From: Terriglobia bacterium
GTDB lineage: Bacteria > Acidobacteriota > Terriglobia > Bryobacterales > Bryobacteraceae
Assembly (NCBI GenBank): GCA_020073145.1
Contig: JAIQFS010000007.1
Span: 96,750 to 160,749 of the forward strand
Reading direction: 5' to 3'
DNA: 64,000 nucleotides
Below the pieces are notes generated by a model, which saw only the letters and a program-made list of their open reading frames with translations, was not told the DNA's origin and ran no database searches. The position numbers and the translations under genes were made by a program. Of the stretch, positions 18,587-27,186 are shown piece after piece (position 1 is the stretch's first letter; every line of letters starts with the position of its first letter).

Positions 18587-19043
18587 GGTAGTCGGTTCGG
18601 CCATTTCGGGTTAAGGCCGGAGGCGGAGAGGTGCAATTTCCCTTCCGGGGGTGGGTGAAGAGCCTGCAAGCGAACGGTGGGCCCAGGGGGGAGGGGACTG
18701 TCCGTTTTTGAGAACGGGTGTCCGGTTTTGCGACGTAGGGGCGCGCGGGGACCAGAGTAGCAACGGGGCCGAGAGCAGGTCCGCCGCGCGTTTTCGAGCA
18801 CGGCCGCGATCGCTGCGGCCAGAGCCGGGACTTACGCAGAGAGAACCCAGATGCCTTCCTGCTCGCATCAGTGGTTTCCTTGTTCTGAAACCCAGGAATT
18901 CAAAGTCTCGAAGCGGACCGAATGATGCAAGGCAAGGGCGGCGCGGGCGCGGCCGCAAGGGGCGGCGGTGTGCGGGGGCGGCGGACCTGAAGAAGGACTT
19001 GAGAACGTACAGGGAGCTGGCGGGCTGTAGTCTAATAAAGAGC
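18587..19043. other. intergenic stretch between divergent genes
   Basis: No convincing gene is seen. It should hold the promoters of the TolC pair (leftward) and the family member at 19044 (rightward). It contains a repeated palindrome-like element, listed separately. Confidence 0.5.
18699..18730. repeat. short REP-like element
   Basis: TGTCCGTTTTTG (18699-18710) recurs as TGTCCGGTTTTG (18719-18730), 20 bases apart. The first overlaps an inverted repeat CCGTT-N6-AACGG (18702-18717). Sequences of the kind GGGGAC-GTCC-TTTT resemble REP-type dispersed repeats known in many bacteria, from memory. No RAYT transposase gene is nearby. Confidence 0.45.
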
Positions 19044-19859
19044 ATGCGTAGTTCTCTCTGGACGGGAATGATGTTTGTCGGGGCCTGCCTGTGCGCGCAA
19101 GCCCAGTGGGCGCAACCGATGGCGGGGGCTCCGCGGACGCCGGACGGCAAAGTGGATCTGACCGGGGCGGTGCCCCGGGTGAACGGCAAGCCAGACCTTT
19201 CGGGGATCTGGCAGGCGGCGGCAGAACCTCGCGGACAGGGAGGGCTCTACGGATTGGGTGAATCGCCCAACTCGAAGTACTTTCGAGATATCCTGTCCGA
19301 CTTCAAGCCCGCGGAAGCGCCGCTGACGCCGGCGGGCGCGGAATTGCTTCGCCGCCACAGTCAGCCGGGAGCTTTCAATCCGACGCTGAACTGTCTGCCC
19401 GACGGGGTGCCCCACGCCGACCTGCTGCCGGAGCCGTTCAAGATCATTCAAACGCCCGGTGAGACCTTGTTCCTCTACGAAGTCGAGACTCTCTTCCGCC
19501 AGATCTACACGGACGGGCGCAAGCATCCTGCCGATCCGGCACCGGCCTGGTTGGGGTATTCGGTGGGGCGATGGGAAGGCGACACGCTGGTGGTGGAGAC
19601 CATGGGATTCAACGATCTGAGCTGGCTGGACGCGCGCGGCCACGGACACAGCGAGGACATGCGGGTGGAGGAGCGCTTCCACCGGCGCGATTTCGGGCAT
19701 ATGGACGTCACCGTGACGGTTACGGATGCAAAGACGTTCACTCAGCCGGTCACGATCCAGTTCGTGGAGGAGCTTTTGCCGGACACCGACGTGTTCGAGC
19801 ACATCTGCCTGGAAAACGAGAGAGACGCAGGGCACCAACCAGCGAAGGCGGGAAGATAG
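19044..19859 (+). CDS. exported protein of the unnamed 'GKPDFTGVW' family, solitary member
   Basis: The 271-residue product has a signal peptide (GMMFVGACLCAQAQ), then a doubled entry motif (DGKVDLTGAV, NGKPDLSGIWQ), a first cysteine in LNCLPDGVP, TDGRKHPADPAPAWLGYS, GRWEGDTLVVETMGFNDLSW and a second cysteine in FEHICLEN. It is closest to type III. It stands alone between the TolC pair and a PilZ gene. W replaces nothing essential that I can name, but WMG is changed to WLG. Function unknown. Confidence 0.85.
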   Translation: MRSSLWTGMMFVGACLCAQAQWAQPMAGAPRTPDGKVDLTGAVPRVNGKPDLSGIWQAAAEPRGQGGLYGLGESPNSKYFRDILSDFKPAEAPLTPAGAELLRRHSQPGAFNPTLNCLPDGVPHADLLPEPFKIIQTPGETLFLYEVETLFRQIYTDGRKHPADPAPAWLGYSVGRWEGDTLVVETMGFNDLSWLDARGHGHSEDMRVEERFHRRDFGHMDVTVTVTDAKTFTQPVTIQFVEELLPDTDVFEHICLENERDAGHQPAKAGR

Positions 19860-19864
19860 GCGGC

Positions 19865-20302
19865 TCACTTAGGAGCGCGTGAGGCTGAAAGGACCGGGGC
19901 AGAGGCGTAAGGCGCTACGGCCGTGCCAGGCGCTCGGCGGGCTAAGACGATCCCCACGGTCCGGAACTCGTGATGCCGGAAGCGGACCGCCAGGCGGCGG
20001 CCCTCGGTGCGCACGATGTCACCGACGGCCTTGAGTTGAAGGGGTGCCACGTTCCGCAACAGGACGGGCCAGGCAATGGAGAGCTCGATGCTCAATCCGA
20101 CTCGCAACTCACGGTCGGTTTGGAAAAGCAGGCCTCCGCTACTGAGATCAATGGTGGTTCCGGTTCCGGTATCCAACGTCTCGCGGCCGTGTGCCAGCTT
20201 CCAGCTCACGCCGAGTGCCATCGGGTAACGCCGGTGGAGTCTCCGGCTAGCCGACGCGATTCCCGGGATGCTTTTCGAGGGCGCGGCCTTCCGTGGTTCC
20301 AT
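19865..20302 (-). CDS. PilZ-domain protein
   Basis: From the ATG at 20302 (GGGAGG 6 bases upstream) the product has 145 residues, with RRLHRRYPM near residue 22 and TTIDLSSGGLLFQ about 35 residues later, the two parts of the PilZ c-di-GMP site. It is a single-domain protein like that at 10235 and shares IELSIAWP with it. It converges with the solitary family member, whose stop is 5 bases away. Confidence 0.85.
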   Translation of the reverse strand: MEPRKAAPSKSIPGIASASRRLHRRYPMALGVSWKLAHGRETLDTGTGTTIDLSSGGLLFQTDRELRVGLSIELSIAWPVLLRNVAPLQLKAVGDIVRTEGRRLAVRFRHHEFRTVGIVLARRAPGTAVAPYASAPVLSASRAPK

Positions 20303-20698
20303 ACTTGACCTCCCAAGTCCACCCTGAACCAACCGCGATGCAGGGCCGAATGCGATGGTGTGCGAGGAGCTAAATCATTTCAGAGTTCCTGGACTGATTA
20401 TCACCTTACTGGATCTGCGGGGGCAGAGCCGCGCGTACCAGTATCGGGCCCGATCCGTACGGGTACGGGAGGTGCAGGGGGCTATGCGCCGCGGGGAGGG
20501 GGACGGGGGATCCGGTGACTCCCCGAGTGAGTGGCGGCGATTGGTAGTGGGCTGAAGGGCCAAAGCCAACTTAGCACGGTCGCCACTTCGAATCCGGGCC
20601 CCGCCAGAGCGAATGCCGTGACAACGGTTAGCGCCAGCGTTACACCCAGGCTGCCAGAGCCTCGTTTCCTATCAGGTCCTTTCCAATCCGTCCAAAAT
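20303..20698. other. intergenic stretch
   Basis: About 400 bases between the PilZ gene and the phosphatase gene. I see no gene, RNA or clear terminator here. It probably holds the PilZ promoter. Confidence 0.4.
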
Positions 20699-21868
20699 TT
20701 ATCGGCGTCGCACGAGCACCAGCGTCTCATCGTCGGTCTGCAGCCCATGCCCGCGGACCGCGGTAAATATTGACTCAGTGATCTCCGACAGGGGCGCGCC
20801 GGGTCGCCGTGCGATGATTTCTCCCATTCGATCGAGCCCAAATTGCTCGTCGCCGGCGTTCGTCGCTTCGGGCAGCCCGTCCGCTAACAACGCCAGGATA
20901 TCCCCCGGCTGAATTTCGACGGTGTGGCTTTGAAACGTCGCGTTCCCAAACAAACCCAGGAGAAACTGTTCCATCGCCAGTTGCGTCGTTGTCTTGATTT
21001 GAGCGCTGTAGTGCAGGATCGGTCCGCTGCCGGCGAGCGAATAGTCAATCTTGCCACTCTCACGACATTGAAGGCAGGCAAAGGTTACGTAGGTCGCCGG
21101 CGTGGTCTTGACCTCGAAGACTACGCGGTTCAGATCGCAGAGCAGACCCGCCAACGGCCCGACCTTTAGCAAAGCCATGCGGACGCTGCTCTTGACCATT
21201 CCCATAAACACGCCAGCCTGAATTCCATGGCCCGCGACATCGGCCGCATACACCGTCATTCCCGCGGCGGGGTCATCCACCGCATCGAGGAGGTCTCCGC
21301 CCATCTGACTGCTGGGCGCGGACCGGCCGTGGATTTCGTACCCTGGGTTACTCACTACGAGCGGAGGCGCGAGCGTTTGTTGTAGTCTCTCGGCCAGTTC
21401 AAGCTCGGTACGCAGGCGAACGTGCTTCACTCCCTGTGTCCCCGCGAAGATCACTAAGCTCGCCCATCCTGCCGAAGCAGCCAAGATCGATAGGATGCCG
21501 TCGATGGCCAGCCGCCAGCGGATGTGCTCAAAGCCAGGACCCATCAGCGTCTTGTCTAATGGAAAACCAGTCGTGATCCGCGGCAGCACGCCAGTCACAA
21601 GTACCAGGAGAGGAGCGATGATGAATCGCGCTTTAGGAACTCGGAGGATGGTCGCCATGGACAAGGCAATCAGGATACCGATCAGCACAGTCCCGGCGAG
21701 GGCCCAGGCTAATGGCCTTTGCAGGGCATCGCCCAGGTCAATCCCAAGGCCGATGGAAGAAAACGAAAGGAAGGCCGTCAGCCCAAGCCACGCTACCGCC
21801 GATAGCGGTATGGTCTGCCAATACTGGCGCCGCTCCTCTGCCTTAGACCAAGCCTCCTTAATATTCAC
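20699..21868 (-). CDS. membrane-bound SpoIIE-type PP2C phosphatase
   Basis: The 389-residue protein has four to five membrane segments in its first 145 residues, a short coiled linker (LRTELELAERLQQTLAPP), and a SpoIIE/PP2C-type phosphatase domain (about 170-389) with QMGGDLLDAVDD, TVYAADVAGHGIQAG and LLADGLPEATN, the usual metal-binding aspartates. Such enzymes dephosphorylate anti-sigma antagonists, but no STAS or anti-sigma gene is nearby. It overlaps the end of the ABC permease gene by 11 bases and so ends the GntR-ABC operon. Confidence 0.88.
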   Translation of the reverse strand: MNIKEAWSKAEERRQYWQTIPLSAVAWLGLTAFLSFSSIGLGIDLGDALQRPLAWALAGTVLIGILIALSMATILRVPKARFIIAPLLVLVTGVLPRITTGFPLDKTLMGPGFEHIRWRLAIDGILSILAASAGWASLVIFAGTQGVKHVRLRTELELAERLQQTLAPPLVVSNPGYEIHGRSAPSSQMGGDLLDAVDDPAAGMTVYAADVAGHGIQAGVFMGMVKSSVRMALLKVGPLAGLLCDLNRVVFEVKTTPATYVTFACLQCRESGKIDYSLAGSGPILHYSAQIKTTTQLAMEQFLLGLFGNATFQSHTVEIQPGDILALLADGLPEATNAGDEQFGLDRMGEIIARRPGAPLSEITESIFTAVRGHGLQTDDETLVLVRRR

Positions 21869-22541
21869 GAATCTGCACGACCTTCAGCGCTGCGAAAAAG
21901 AGAGCGGCAGCCAACCCCAGTGCGAACGCCATGGCTGTCCACGGCATCCTGTGCGTGAGCAATGGCGAACGGTCGCTCATAGCCTGGAAAAGATTCACCG
22001 CCGCGGGCGCAGGAATCTTGTTCGCAAGCCACCCGAGGGCGCCGTAGCACAGCAGACTGCCCCACACGCGCCAGAGATCGTCCAGAACCGTGGCCAGCAA
22101 CACCGTGATGCAGTAGAAGGCCGAACCGCAAACCATCAGCACTGCTGCGAACTGGGCCATCTCCTGCGGTGTGGCGCTACTCCGGATTACCGGAAACAGG
22201 AACCATAATAGACAGCAGATCGTCCCGATTCCGCCAGCCATTTCCAGCCATCCGAGTCCGGCTCTGACGGCCAGCAGACGGAATCGGCTGACCGGCAGAG
22301 TCAATGTGAACAGAGTTGATCCGTGCAGCCCTTTGGCCGCCTGAAGACTCTGCTGCGTAACAATCCCTGCCGCGGCTAGAAAGATGCATTGCAGCCACAC
22401 CGACATGCCAGCAATGAAGATCACGCCCCTGACATCAGCCTTGGCGCTCCCGTTCGACTGGGTAAGGATCAAAAGAGCGACCACCACGAGCACTAACACG
22501 AGTCGAAACCTGGTCTCCAGCCAACCTTTGTACCAAAGCAT
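21858..22541 (-). CDS. ABC-2-type transporter permease
   Basis: The 227-residue product has about six hydrophobic segments (VLVLVVVALLILTQ, VWLQCIFLAAAGIV, GTICCLLWFLFPVI, FAAVLMVCGSAFYC, WTAMAFALGLAAAL). It starts one base after the ATPase gene and should be the membrane part of that exporter. The substrate is unknown; GntR-controlled exporters of this type often respond to cell-wall antibiotics. Confidence 0.82.
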   Translation of the reverse strand: MLWYKGWLETRFRLVLVLVVVALLILTQSNGSAKADVRGVIFIAGMSVWLQCIFLAAAGIVTQQSLQAAKGLHGSTLFTLTLPVSRFRLLAVRAGLGWLEMAGGIGTICCLLWFLFPVIRSSATPQEMAQFAAVLMVCGSAFYCITVLLATVLDDLWRVWGSLLCYGALGWLANKIPAPAAVNLFQAMSDRSPLLTHRMPWTAMAFALGLAAALFFAALKVVQIREY

Positions 22542-22542
22542 C

Positions 22543-23436
22543 TTAGTTGCTCCTCACGTGTTCCAGAAAGATCTCTTTCAGCGTCACCGGGAAGCGCTCC
22601 ACCGCGGCCCCTGGTATGGATCGCGCCTGCTCGACAATCGCCTCGACGTTATTGCTTGCCAGGATCGAGACCATGCGCCCTTCCTCCCGCACCGACTCCA
22701 CGCCTTCCACCCATCGCGCCGGCGCTTGTGCCAGTTCCCCGAACACCACTGTGATCCTTTGATACCGCGCCTTTAGATCGTCGAGCGAGCCCGCCACGAT
22801 GGTCTTTCCCTGGTCGATGATGGCGATCTGATCGGCAATCGTTTCCACCTCGCCGAGTTGATGCGACGAAAAGAACATGGTGGTTCCTTCCGACGCGGCA
22901 ACAGCGACCAGTTCGCGCAGAACGTCTTCTGTGGCAGCCGGATCGAGACCGTCGGTCGGCTCATCCAGGATCAGCAGTTCGGCGCCGCGCGCGATCGCCA
23001 GCAGCAACATCAGCTTGGAGCGCGTTCCCTTGGACAGATCCGGAATCTTCTTCGCGGGCGGAAGTTCGAACATGCGGAGATAGCGCCGCTCCAGATCGTC
23101 GCGCCATTTCGGAAAGAAAGGACGCGTGAAGCGGATGATCTGCTCCACCGTCATGTATGGATACAACTCTTTGTCCTCGGTGACGAAACCAATCCGGCGC
23201 CGGATATCGACGGAGCGCTTCTCATCCTGCACCGAAATTCCAAATACGAGGGCGCTTCCGCTGTCGGACCTCAGCAGCCCCATCAGAGTTTTGATGGTAG
23301 TCGTCTTGCCCGCGCCGTTGCGGCCGAGGAAACCGAAAATGCTGCCCACCGGTACTCGTAGGTCAAGGCCCCGCAGGGCCGGGTGACCCTTAAAGGACTT
23401 CGTGAGTTGACTGGTTTCGATGATGAAATCGCTCAT
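22543..23436 (-). CDS. ABC transporter ATPase
   Basis: The 297-residue protein has Walker A GRNGAGKTT, signature LSKGTRSKL, Walker B LLILDEPTDGLDP and the switch histidine in SSHQLGEVE. A C-terminal extension of about 80 residues is typical for drug- or bacitracin-type exporters. It lies between the GntR gene (4 bases) and the permease gene (1 base), so the three form one operon with the phosphatase. Confidence 0.93.
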   Translation of the reverse strand: MSDFIIETSQLTKSFKGHPALRGLDLRVPVGSIFGFLGRNGAGKTTTIKTLMGLLRSDSGSALVFGISVQDEKRSVDIRRRIGFVTEDKELYPYMTVEQIIRFTRPFFPKWRDDLERRYLRMFELPPAKKIPDLSKGTRSKLMLLLAIARGAELLILDEPTDGLDPAATEDVLRELVAVAASEGTTMFFSSHQLGEVETIADQIAIIDQGKTIVAGSLDDLKARYQRITVVFGELAQAPARWVEGVESVREEGRMVSILASNNVEAIVEQARSIPGAAVERFPVTLKEIFLEHVRSN

Positions 23437-23440
23437 CGCT

Positions 23441-23842
23441 TTACCCTTTCTGCTTTTCCATGCGCCCTTCGGCGCGCACTTGCGCCAGTTGGCTTTCGAA
23501 GATCCGGCGAAGTTCCTCCTCCGTCAGTCCCAGCGCCGCAAGCCGGTCGATGGCCGATTGCACAATGGCCTGCGCCTTTGCGATCAACGGGGCGCGCTTT
23601 CCCGACGGCTCTGTGATAAAGGCTCCCGAGCCGTGCTTCAGCTCGAGGACGCCTTCGTGTTCCAGTTCCCGGTACGCGCGGACCACGGTATTCGGATTGA
23701 TGACCAGCTCTTCGGCCACCTTGCGGATGGTCGGCAGCTGGTCACCTTCCCGGAGCGCACCCAATTCCACCGCGTGCTTCACCTGCTCCATGAGTTGGAT
23801 ATAGAGCGGAACGCCGGCGGATTGATTGATCCGGAAGATCAT
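23441..23842 (-). CDS. GntR-family regulator, YtrA type
   Basis: From the ATG at 23842 the product has 133 residues: an N-terminal GntR winged helix (about 8-75: SAGVPLYIQLMEQVKHAVEL, LPTIRKVAEELVINPNTVVR, LEHEGVLELKHGSGAF) and a short helical tail typical of the YtrA subgroup, which controls ABC exporters. It is first in the operon and very probably represses it, through the palindrome just upstream. An in-frame TTG two codons upstream was not used. Confidence 0.92.
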   Translation of the reverse strand: MIFRINQSAGVPLYIQLMEQVKHAVELGALREGDQLPTIRKVAEELVINPNTVVRAYRELEHEGVLELKHGSGAFITEPSGKRAPLIAKAQAIVQSAIDRLAALGLTEEELRRIFESQLAQVRAEGRMEKQKG

Positions 23843-23848
23843 CTGCAA

Positions 23849-23896
23849 AGTGTACTATTCAAGTAATACACTACACACTCCATAGAGACTCGTCAA
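23849..23896 (-). promoter_or_regulatory. promoter and GntR operator of the ABC exporter operon
   Basis: On the minus strand TTGACG (23896-23891), 17 bases, then TAGTGT (23873-23868). A perfect 24-base palindrome AGTGTA-N12-TACACT (23849-23872) covers most of the -10 box and ends 6 bases before the start codon. AGTGTA/TACACT arms are like known YtrA-type operators. Binding is inferred. Confidence 0.7.
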
Positions 23897-24151
23897 GAGG
23901 TTTCTGCAAAGGTCGCCTCTCCGCGGGCGAGGGGCGGCGCGGAAGGGGTCATCGCCAAGTTCGCTTGGCACCGGCCTGGGTTGAACACAAATCGTGACCG
24001 CGCCGTAAGCCGGGCGGCTCAGGAAGACATCTTGCCTCAACCGTATCGCCGTACATCTCCAAGGGCAGGTTGTCCATCGATAACTTGAGCCTCAGCCAAA
24101 CTCAGCGTGATAATCCACCTGGCATTTGAATTCTCGGTGGAGATCGCGCTC

Positions 24152-24664
24152 ATGATGAAGAGGGTTGGCTGGCTTCTGGGGGCGTTGCTGGTGTTCGAAT
24201 CGGCGGCCGCGGCAGGCATGGGGGGCACGACGACCAAGTTCGTCGGCGGGACGCTGCTCATCAAACTGGACACGGAAGGCACGTCGTCCATTACGGATGA
24301 AAACGACTTTGTGTTCGTCTACAAAGGCGGCAAACTCGCGATCCCGTACCTCCGAATAACTGCGCTCGAGTATGGAAATCGGGTTGGGCGGCAGATGGGT
24401 CTCGCCAGCATTAACCCGGTCGGATGGTTCTCCAGAAAGCGCACCAACTTCCTGACCGTGAGTTATAAAGACGCCGACGGTGGGCAACAGGCGGCGGTGT
24501 TCGAATTGGGGCGGGACATTGTCAAACGAACCGTGTCCCACCTGGAAGCGCGTACTGGCTGCAAAGTGAAATACGACGATGAAGAGGCCCGCAGAAGCGT
24601 TCGGGGAACGAGCCGCGAACATCAGGCCGGGCTGTCCGCGCGCGGACCCAGTTCGCTGCCTTAG
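24152..24664 (+). CDS. exported hypothetical protein
   Basis: The 170-residue product has a signal peptide (MMKRVGWLLGALLVFESAAA) followed by a beta-rich part (FVGGTLLIKLDTEG, FVFVYKGGKLAIPYLRITAL, LTVSYKDADGGQQAAVFELG) and a helical tail. It resembles a PH-like fold domain found in acidobacterial exported proteins, but I do not know a function. GGTGGAG lies 8 bases before the start. Its stop overlaps the stop of the convergent VWA gene by 3 bases (TTAG). Confidence 0.7.
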   Translation: MMKRVGWLLGALLVFESAAAAGMGGTTTKFVGGTLLIKLDTEGTSSITDENDFVFVYKGGKLAIPYLRITALEYGNRVGRQMGLASINPVGWFSRKRTNFLTVSYKDADGGQQAAVFELGRDIVKRTVSHLEARTGCKVKYDDEEARRSVRGTSREHQAGLSARGPSSLP

Positions 24665-27186
24665 CTTAGGGTTAAGCCGCTCTCCGCAGGGCGCGGGCGG
24701 AGGCCCAGGGATTCCAGCAAGCCCCTCGATTTGCGCATCACCAGCTCGGCCAGGTTCAGCAAAATGGCCAGACCGAGCAAGGCCGGCCAGAGCTGCATGG
24801 TGGCGGTGATGCTGCGGTCGGCGGGATCAAAGAGCTGGCGAGGATCGGGGCGAAAACGACCGCCGGTGGCCGACGCCACTTGCTGCAAGAGCGCCTCGTT
24901 GTTGCCGTATTCGAGCATTTCATCTTCCTGACGGTAAAAGCCGACTTCAGGGAAAGCCGCGGAGTCTTCCAGGGGGCGCACACGGAACAGGCCCTGGTTC
25001 TGGCCGATGTTGAGCTGCGCGCGATAGTGGCCGGCGGCGACCTTGCTGACCTTGAGCGGGGCATGGTAGCCATTGGGGCCGATGGCGAAGATATCGGGGG
25101 GAGTGGCGGGCTCGGGCACGTTGGGGGTGAGGTGGTAATCGACTACCAGATCGTTGCTGGCGCGGTCGAAATCGGCGATGGCTTCACTCGCCGGAGCGTG
25201 CGGCAGCAGGTCTCGGAAGATGTTGGCCCAGAGGCGGTCGAAGCCCGGCCAGGTGACCCAGTTCTGGGCCCAGCGATTCTTGGCGTCGGAGGTGAAGACG
25301 GCAGCCCGGCCGAGGCCGTACTGCCAGCGGACCAGGAGCGGGTCCTTGGGATCGGCGTCGAGGATGGTGTCGGCGGTGGGCCGCGCCTGAAAGCGCACAT
25401 AGCCGCGGAGCGGCGGGGCGTTTTCGATATCGACGCCATCGAGGATCTCGGCCTGCTTAGTGACGTGGGGGCGGATCTGCTTTTCGACCGCGGTCATGCC
25501 GGTGTGCTCTTCGACGTCATGGAGCAGCAGTTGTTCGAGGCCGGCAGGGTCGTTCAGAAAATACGACTTGCCTTCGGCGGCGAAGGCTACGCGTTCCAGA
25601 TAGGCGCGGTTGACGTCCAGACCCAAACCGACGGTGGAGATGGTGACGCGGTTGGCCTTGGCTTCGCGCGCCAGGGCCATGCTGTCACCCTCTTCGGAAA
25701 TGCCATCGGTGAGGAGCACGATGTGCTTATAGATGGCGTTTTCGGGAACGATGCGGCGGTAAGCTTCGTTGAGGGCGGGTGCGATCTGGGTGCCGCCATC
25801 GGGCTGAATGCCGGCAATGAGGCGCTTGATCACGGCGGGTTGGTCGGCCTTGCGGATGGGAACGGCCCACTCGAAGGTGTTGTCGAACATGAGGACGCCG
25901 ACGGAATCGATGGGTCGCAGATTTTCCACCACGTTGGTGGCGGCGGCGCGGGCCAGCTCGATTTTACGGCCCTCCATGGAGGAGGACTTATCGATGATGA
26001 GGACCACGGCGGTGCCATCGGGGGTGCGGGGCGGAGCGAGCTTGGCGGGCAGGGCACGGTCGAGCGCGTCCTCTTCGCCCTTCTTGTCGACGTAGACGTT
26101 CTGCTCGCCGCCGATCCACACCAGGCCGCCGCCGCCTTTCACGAAGGCTTCGAGGGCGGACTTGCGGGCGTCGGGAATGGACTGCATGTTCCAGTTGTTG
26201 ATGAGGACGAGCTGATAATCGGTGAGCTGGGGGGGGACACCCATGGATGACTGCTGGACTTCGAACTGGTTGGCCTGGAGGGTGCGGAGCAGATGCTGTT
26301 CGCTGGCCGGCGGATCATTGGACACGAGCAAGGCCTTGGGGCGGCGCAGCGTGACGGCTTGTTCGAAGCGGGCCTCGCCCAGTTCGGCGGCGGCGATCTT
26401 GCCGGCCAACTCGATGGCGCCGGCGGAGTTGACGTTGGCGTGCAGGCGGAGATGATTGGTGCCCGCGCCCAGATCGACGGAATTGACGCCGAGCGATTTG
26501 CCCTCAGCGGTCATTTCAACGGAAGCAGGGGTCGACCGCGGTGATTCCACGGTGATGTCGATGGGGAAGCGTTCGCCGCTAAAGACCTGTCCGGGGAGAG
26601 CCACGGAATCGAGGCGCAGTCCGGGTTTGGGGCGGCCCGCCAGAGGCAGAGTATCGACGGGGATACCCAATTGCTGGGCCTGCCAGATGGCGCGCGCGGC
26701 GCTGCCCAGATTCTCGTTGCCGTCGGAGATCAGGAGAATGCGCGGGACCATTCCGGAGGGCAGGGAAGCGGCGGCATCGCGGATGGCCGATTCGAGATTC
26801 GTGCCGCGGCCGGGGGCTCCCGCGGTGTAGCGGAGCTGCCACGCACCTTTCAGGCTTTCCTGGGGTGAGGTGTTGCGGGTGACGCGGGCGAAGGGAATGA
26901 CGCGGGTCCAGTTGCCGCCGCGGGCCCGCTCGACCTGGTTGGCAAACTCGGACTCGTTGCGCAGATCGGCCGGCGCGATGCTGGCGGAGGTGTCGGCGAG
27001 GACCGCTACCGCCACCTTGGTCTGGTAAATGGTCACGCGAGGCTCGGCAAACGCCGCCAGGATGGCGGCGAAGGCAGCGGCTTTCAAGAGAAGCCCGAGG
27101 CGGCGCGAGGAAGCGCGCCACTCCCAAATCGCCCAGGCCAGAGGGAACAGGGCCAGAATCAGGGCCCAGGGACGATCGAAAGTCAT
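24661..27186 (-). CDS. membrane protein with two VWA metal sites (BatB-like)
   Basis: The 841-residue protein starts with two membrane segments (WALILALFPLAWAIWEW, LLKAAAFAAILAAFA), then a first MIDAS-like DTSAS at residue 65, a glutamine-amidotransferase-like segment, a complete VWA domain with IIDKSSSMEG near residue 397, and a C-terminal membrane helix (LWPALLGLAILLNLAELVM). It is the last gene of a MoxR operon and overlaps the upstream gene by 4 bases (ATGA). MoxR-VWA systems act as chaperone-like complexes at the membrane; the target is unknown. Confidence 0.85.
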   Translation of the reverse strand: MTFDRPWALILALFPLAWAIWEWRASSRRLGLLLKAAAFAAILAAFAEPRVTIYQTKVAVAVLADTSASIAPADLRNESEFANQVERARGGNWTRVIPFARVTRNTSPQESLKGAWQLRYTAGAPGRGTNLESAIRDAAASLPSGMVPRILLISDGNENLGSAARAIWQAQQLGIPVDTLPLAGRPKPGLRLDSVALPGQVFSGERFPIDITVESPRSTPASVEMTAEGKSLGVNSVDLGAGTNHLRLHANVNSAGAIELAGKIAAAELGEARFEQAVTLRRPKALLVSNDPPASEQHLLRTLQANQFEVQQSSMGVPPQLTDYQLVLINNWNMQSIPDARKSALEAFVKGGGGLVWIGGEQNVYVDKKGEEDALDRALPAKLAPPRTPDGTAVVLIIDKSSSMEGRKIELARAAATNVVENLRPIDSVGVLMFDNTFEWAVPIRKADQPAVIKRLIAGIQPDGGTQIAPALNEAYRRIVPENAIYKHIVLLTDGISEEGDSMALAREAKANRVTISTVGLGLDVNRAYLERVAFAAEGKSYFLNDPAGLEQLLLHDVEEHTGMTAVEKQIRPHVTKQAEILDGVDIENAPPLRGYVRFQARPTADTILDADPKDPLLVRWQYGLGRAAVFTSDAKNRWAQNWVTWPGFDRLWANIFRDLLPHAPASEAIADFDRASNDLVVDYHLTPNVPEPATPPDIFAIGPNGYHAPLKVSKVAAGHYRAQLNIGQNQGLFRVRPLEDSAAFPEVGFYRQEDEMLEYGNNEALLQQVASATGGRFRPDPRQLFDPADRSITATMQLWPALLGLAILLNLAELVMRKSRGLLESLGLRPRPAESGLTLS

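Noticed and set aside
24880..26250. Open frame of 456 codons on the plus strand
   Set aside because: It is antisense to the VWA gene and its product is a Gly/Asp/Val-rich sequence without motifs.
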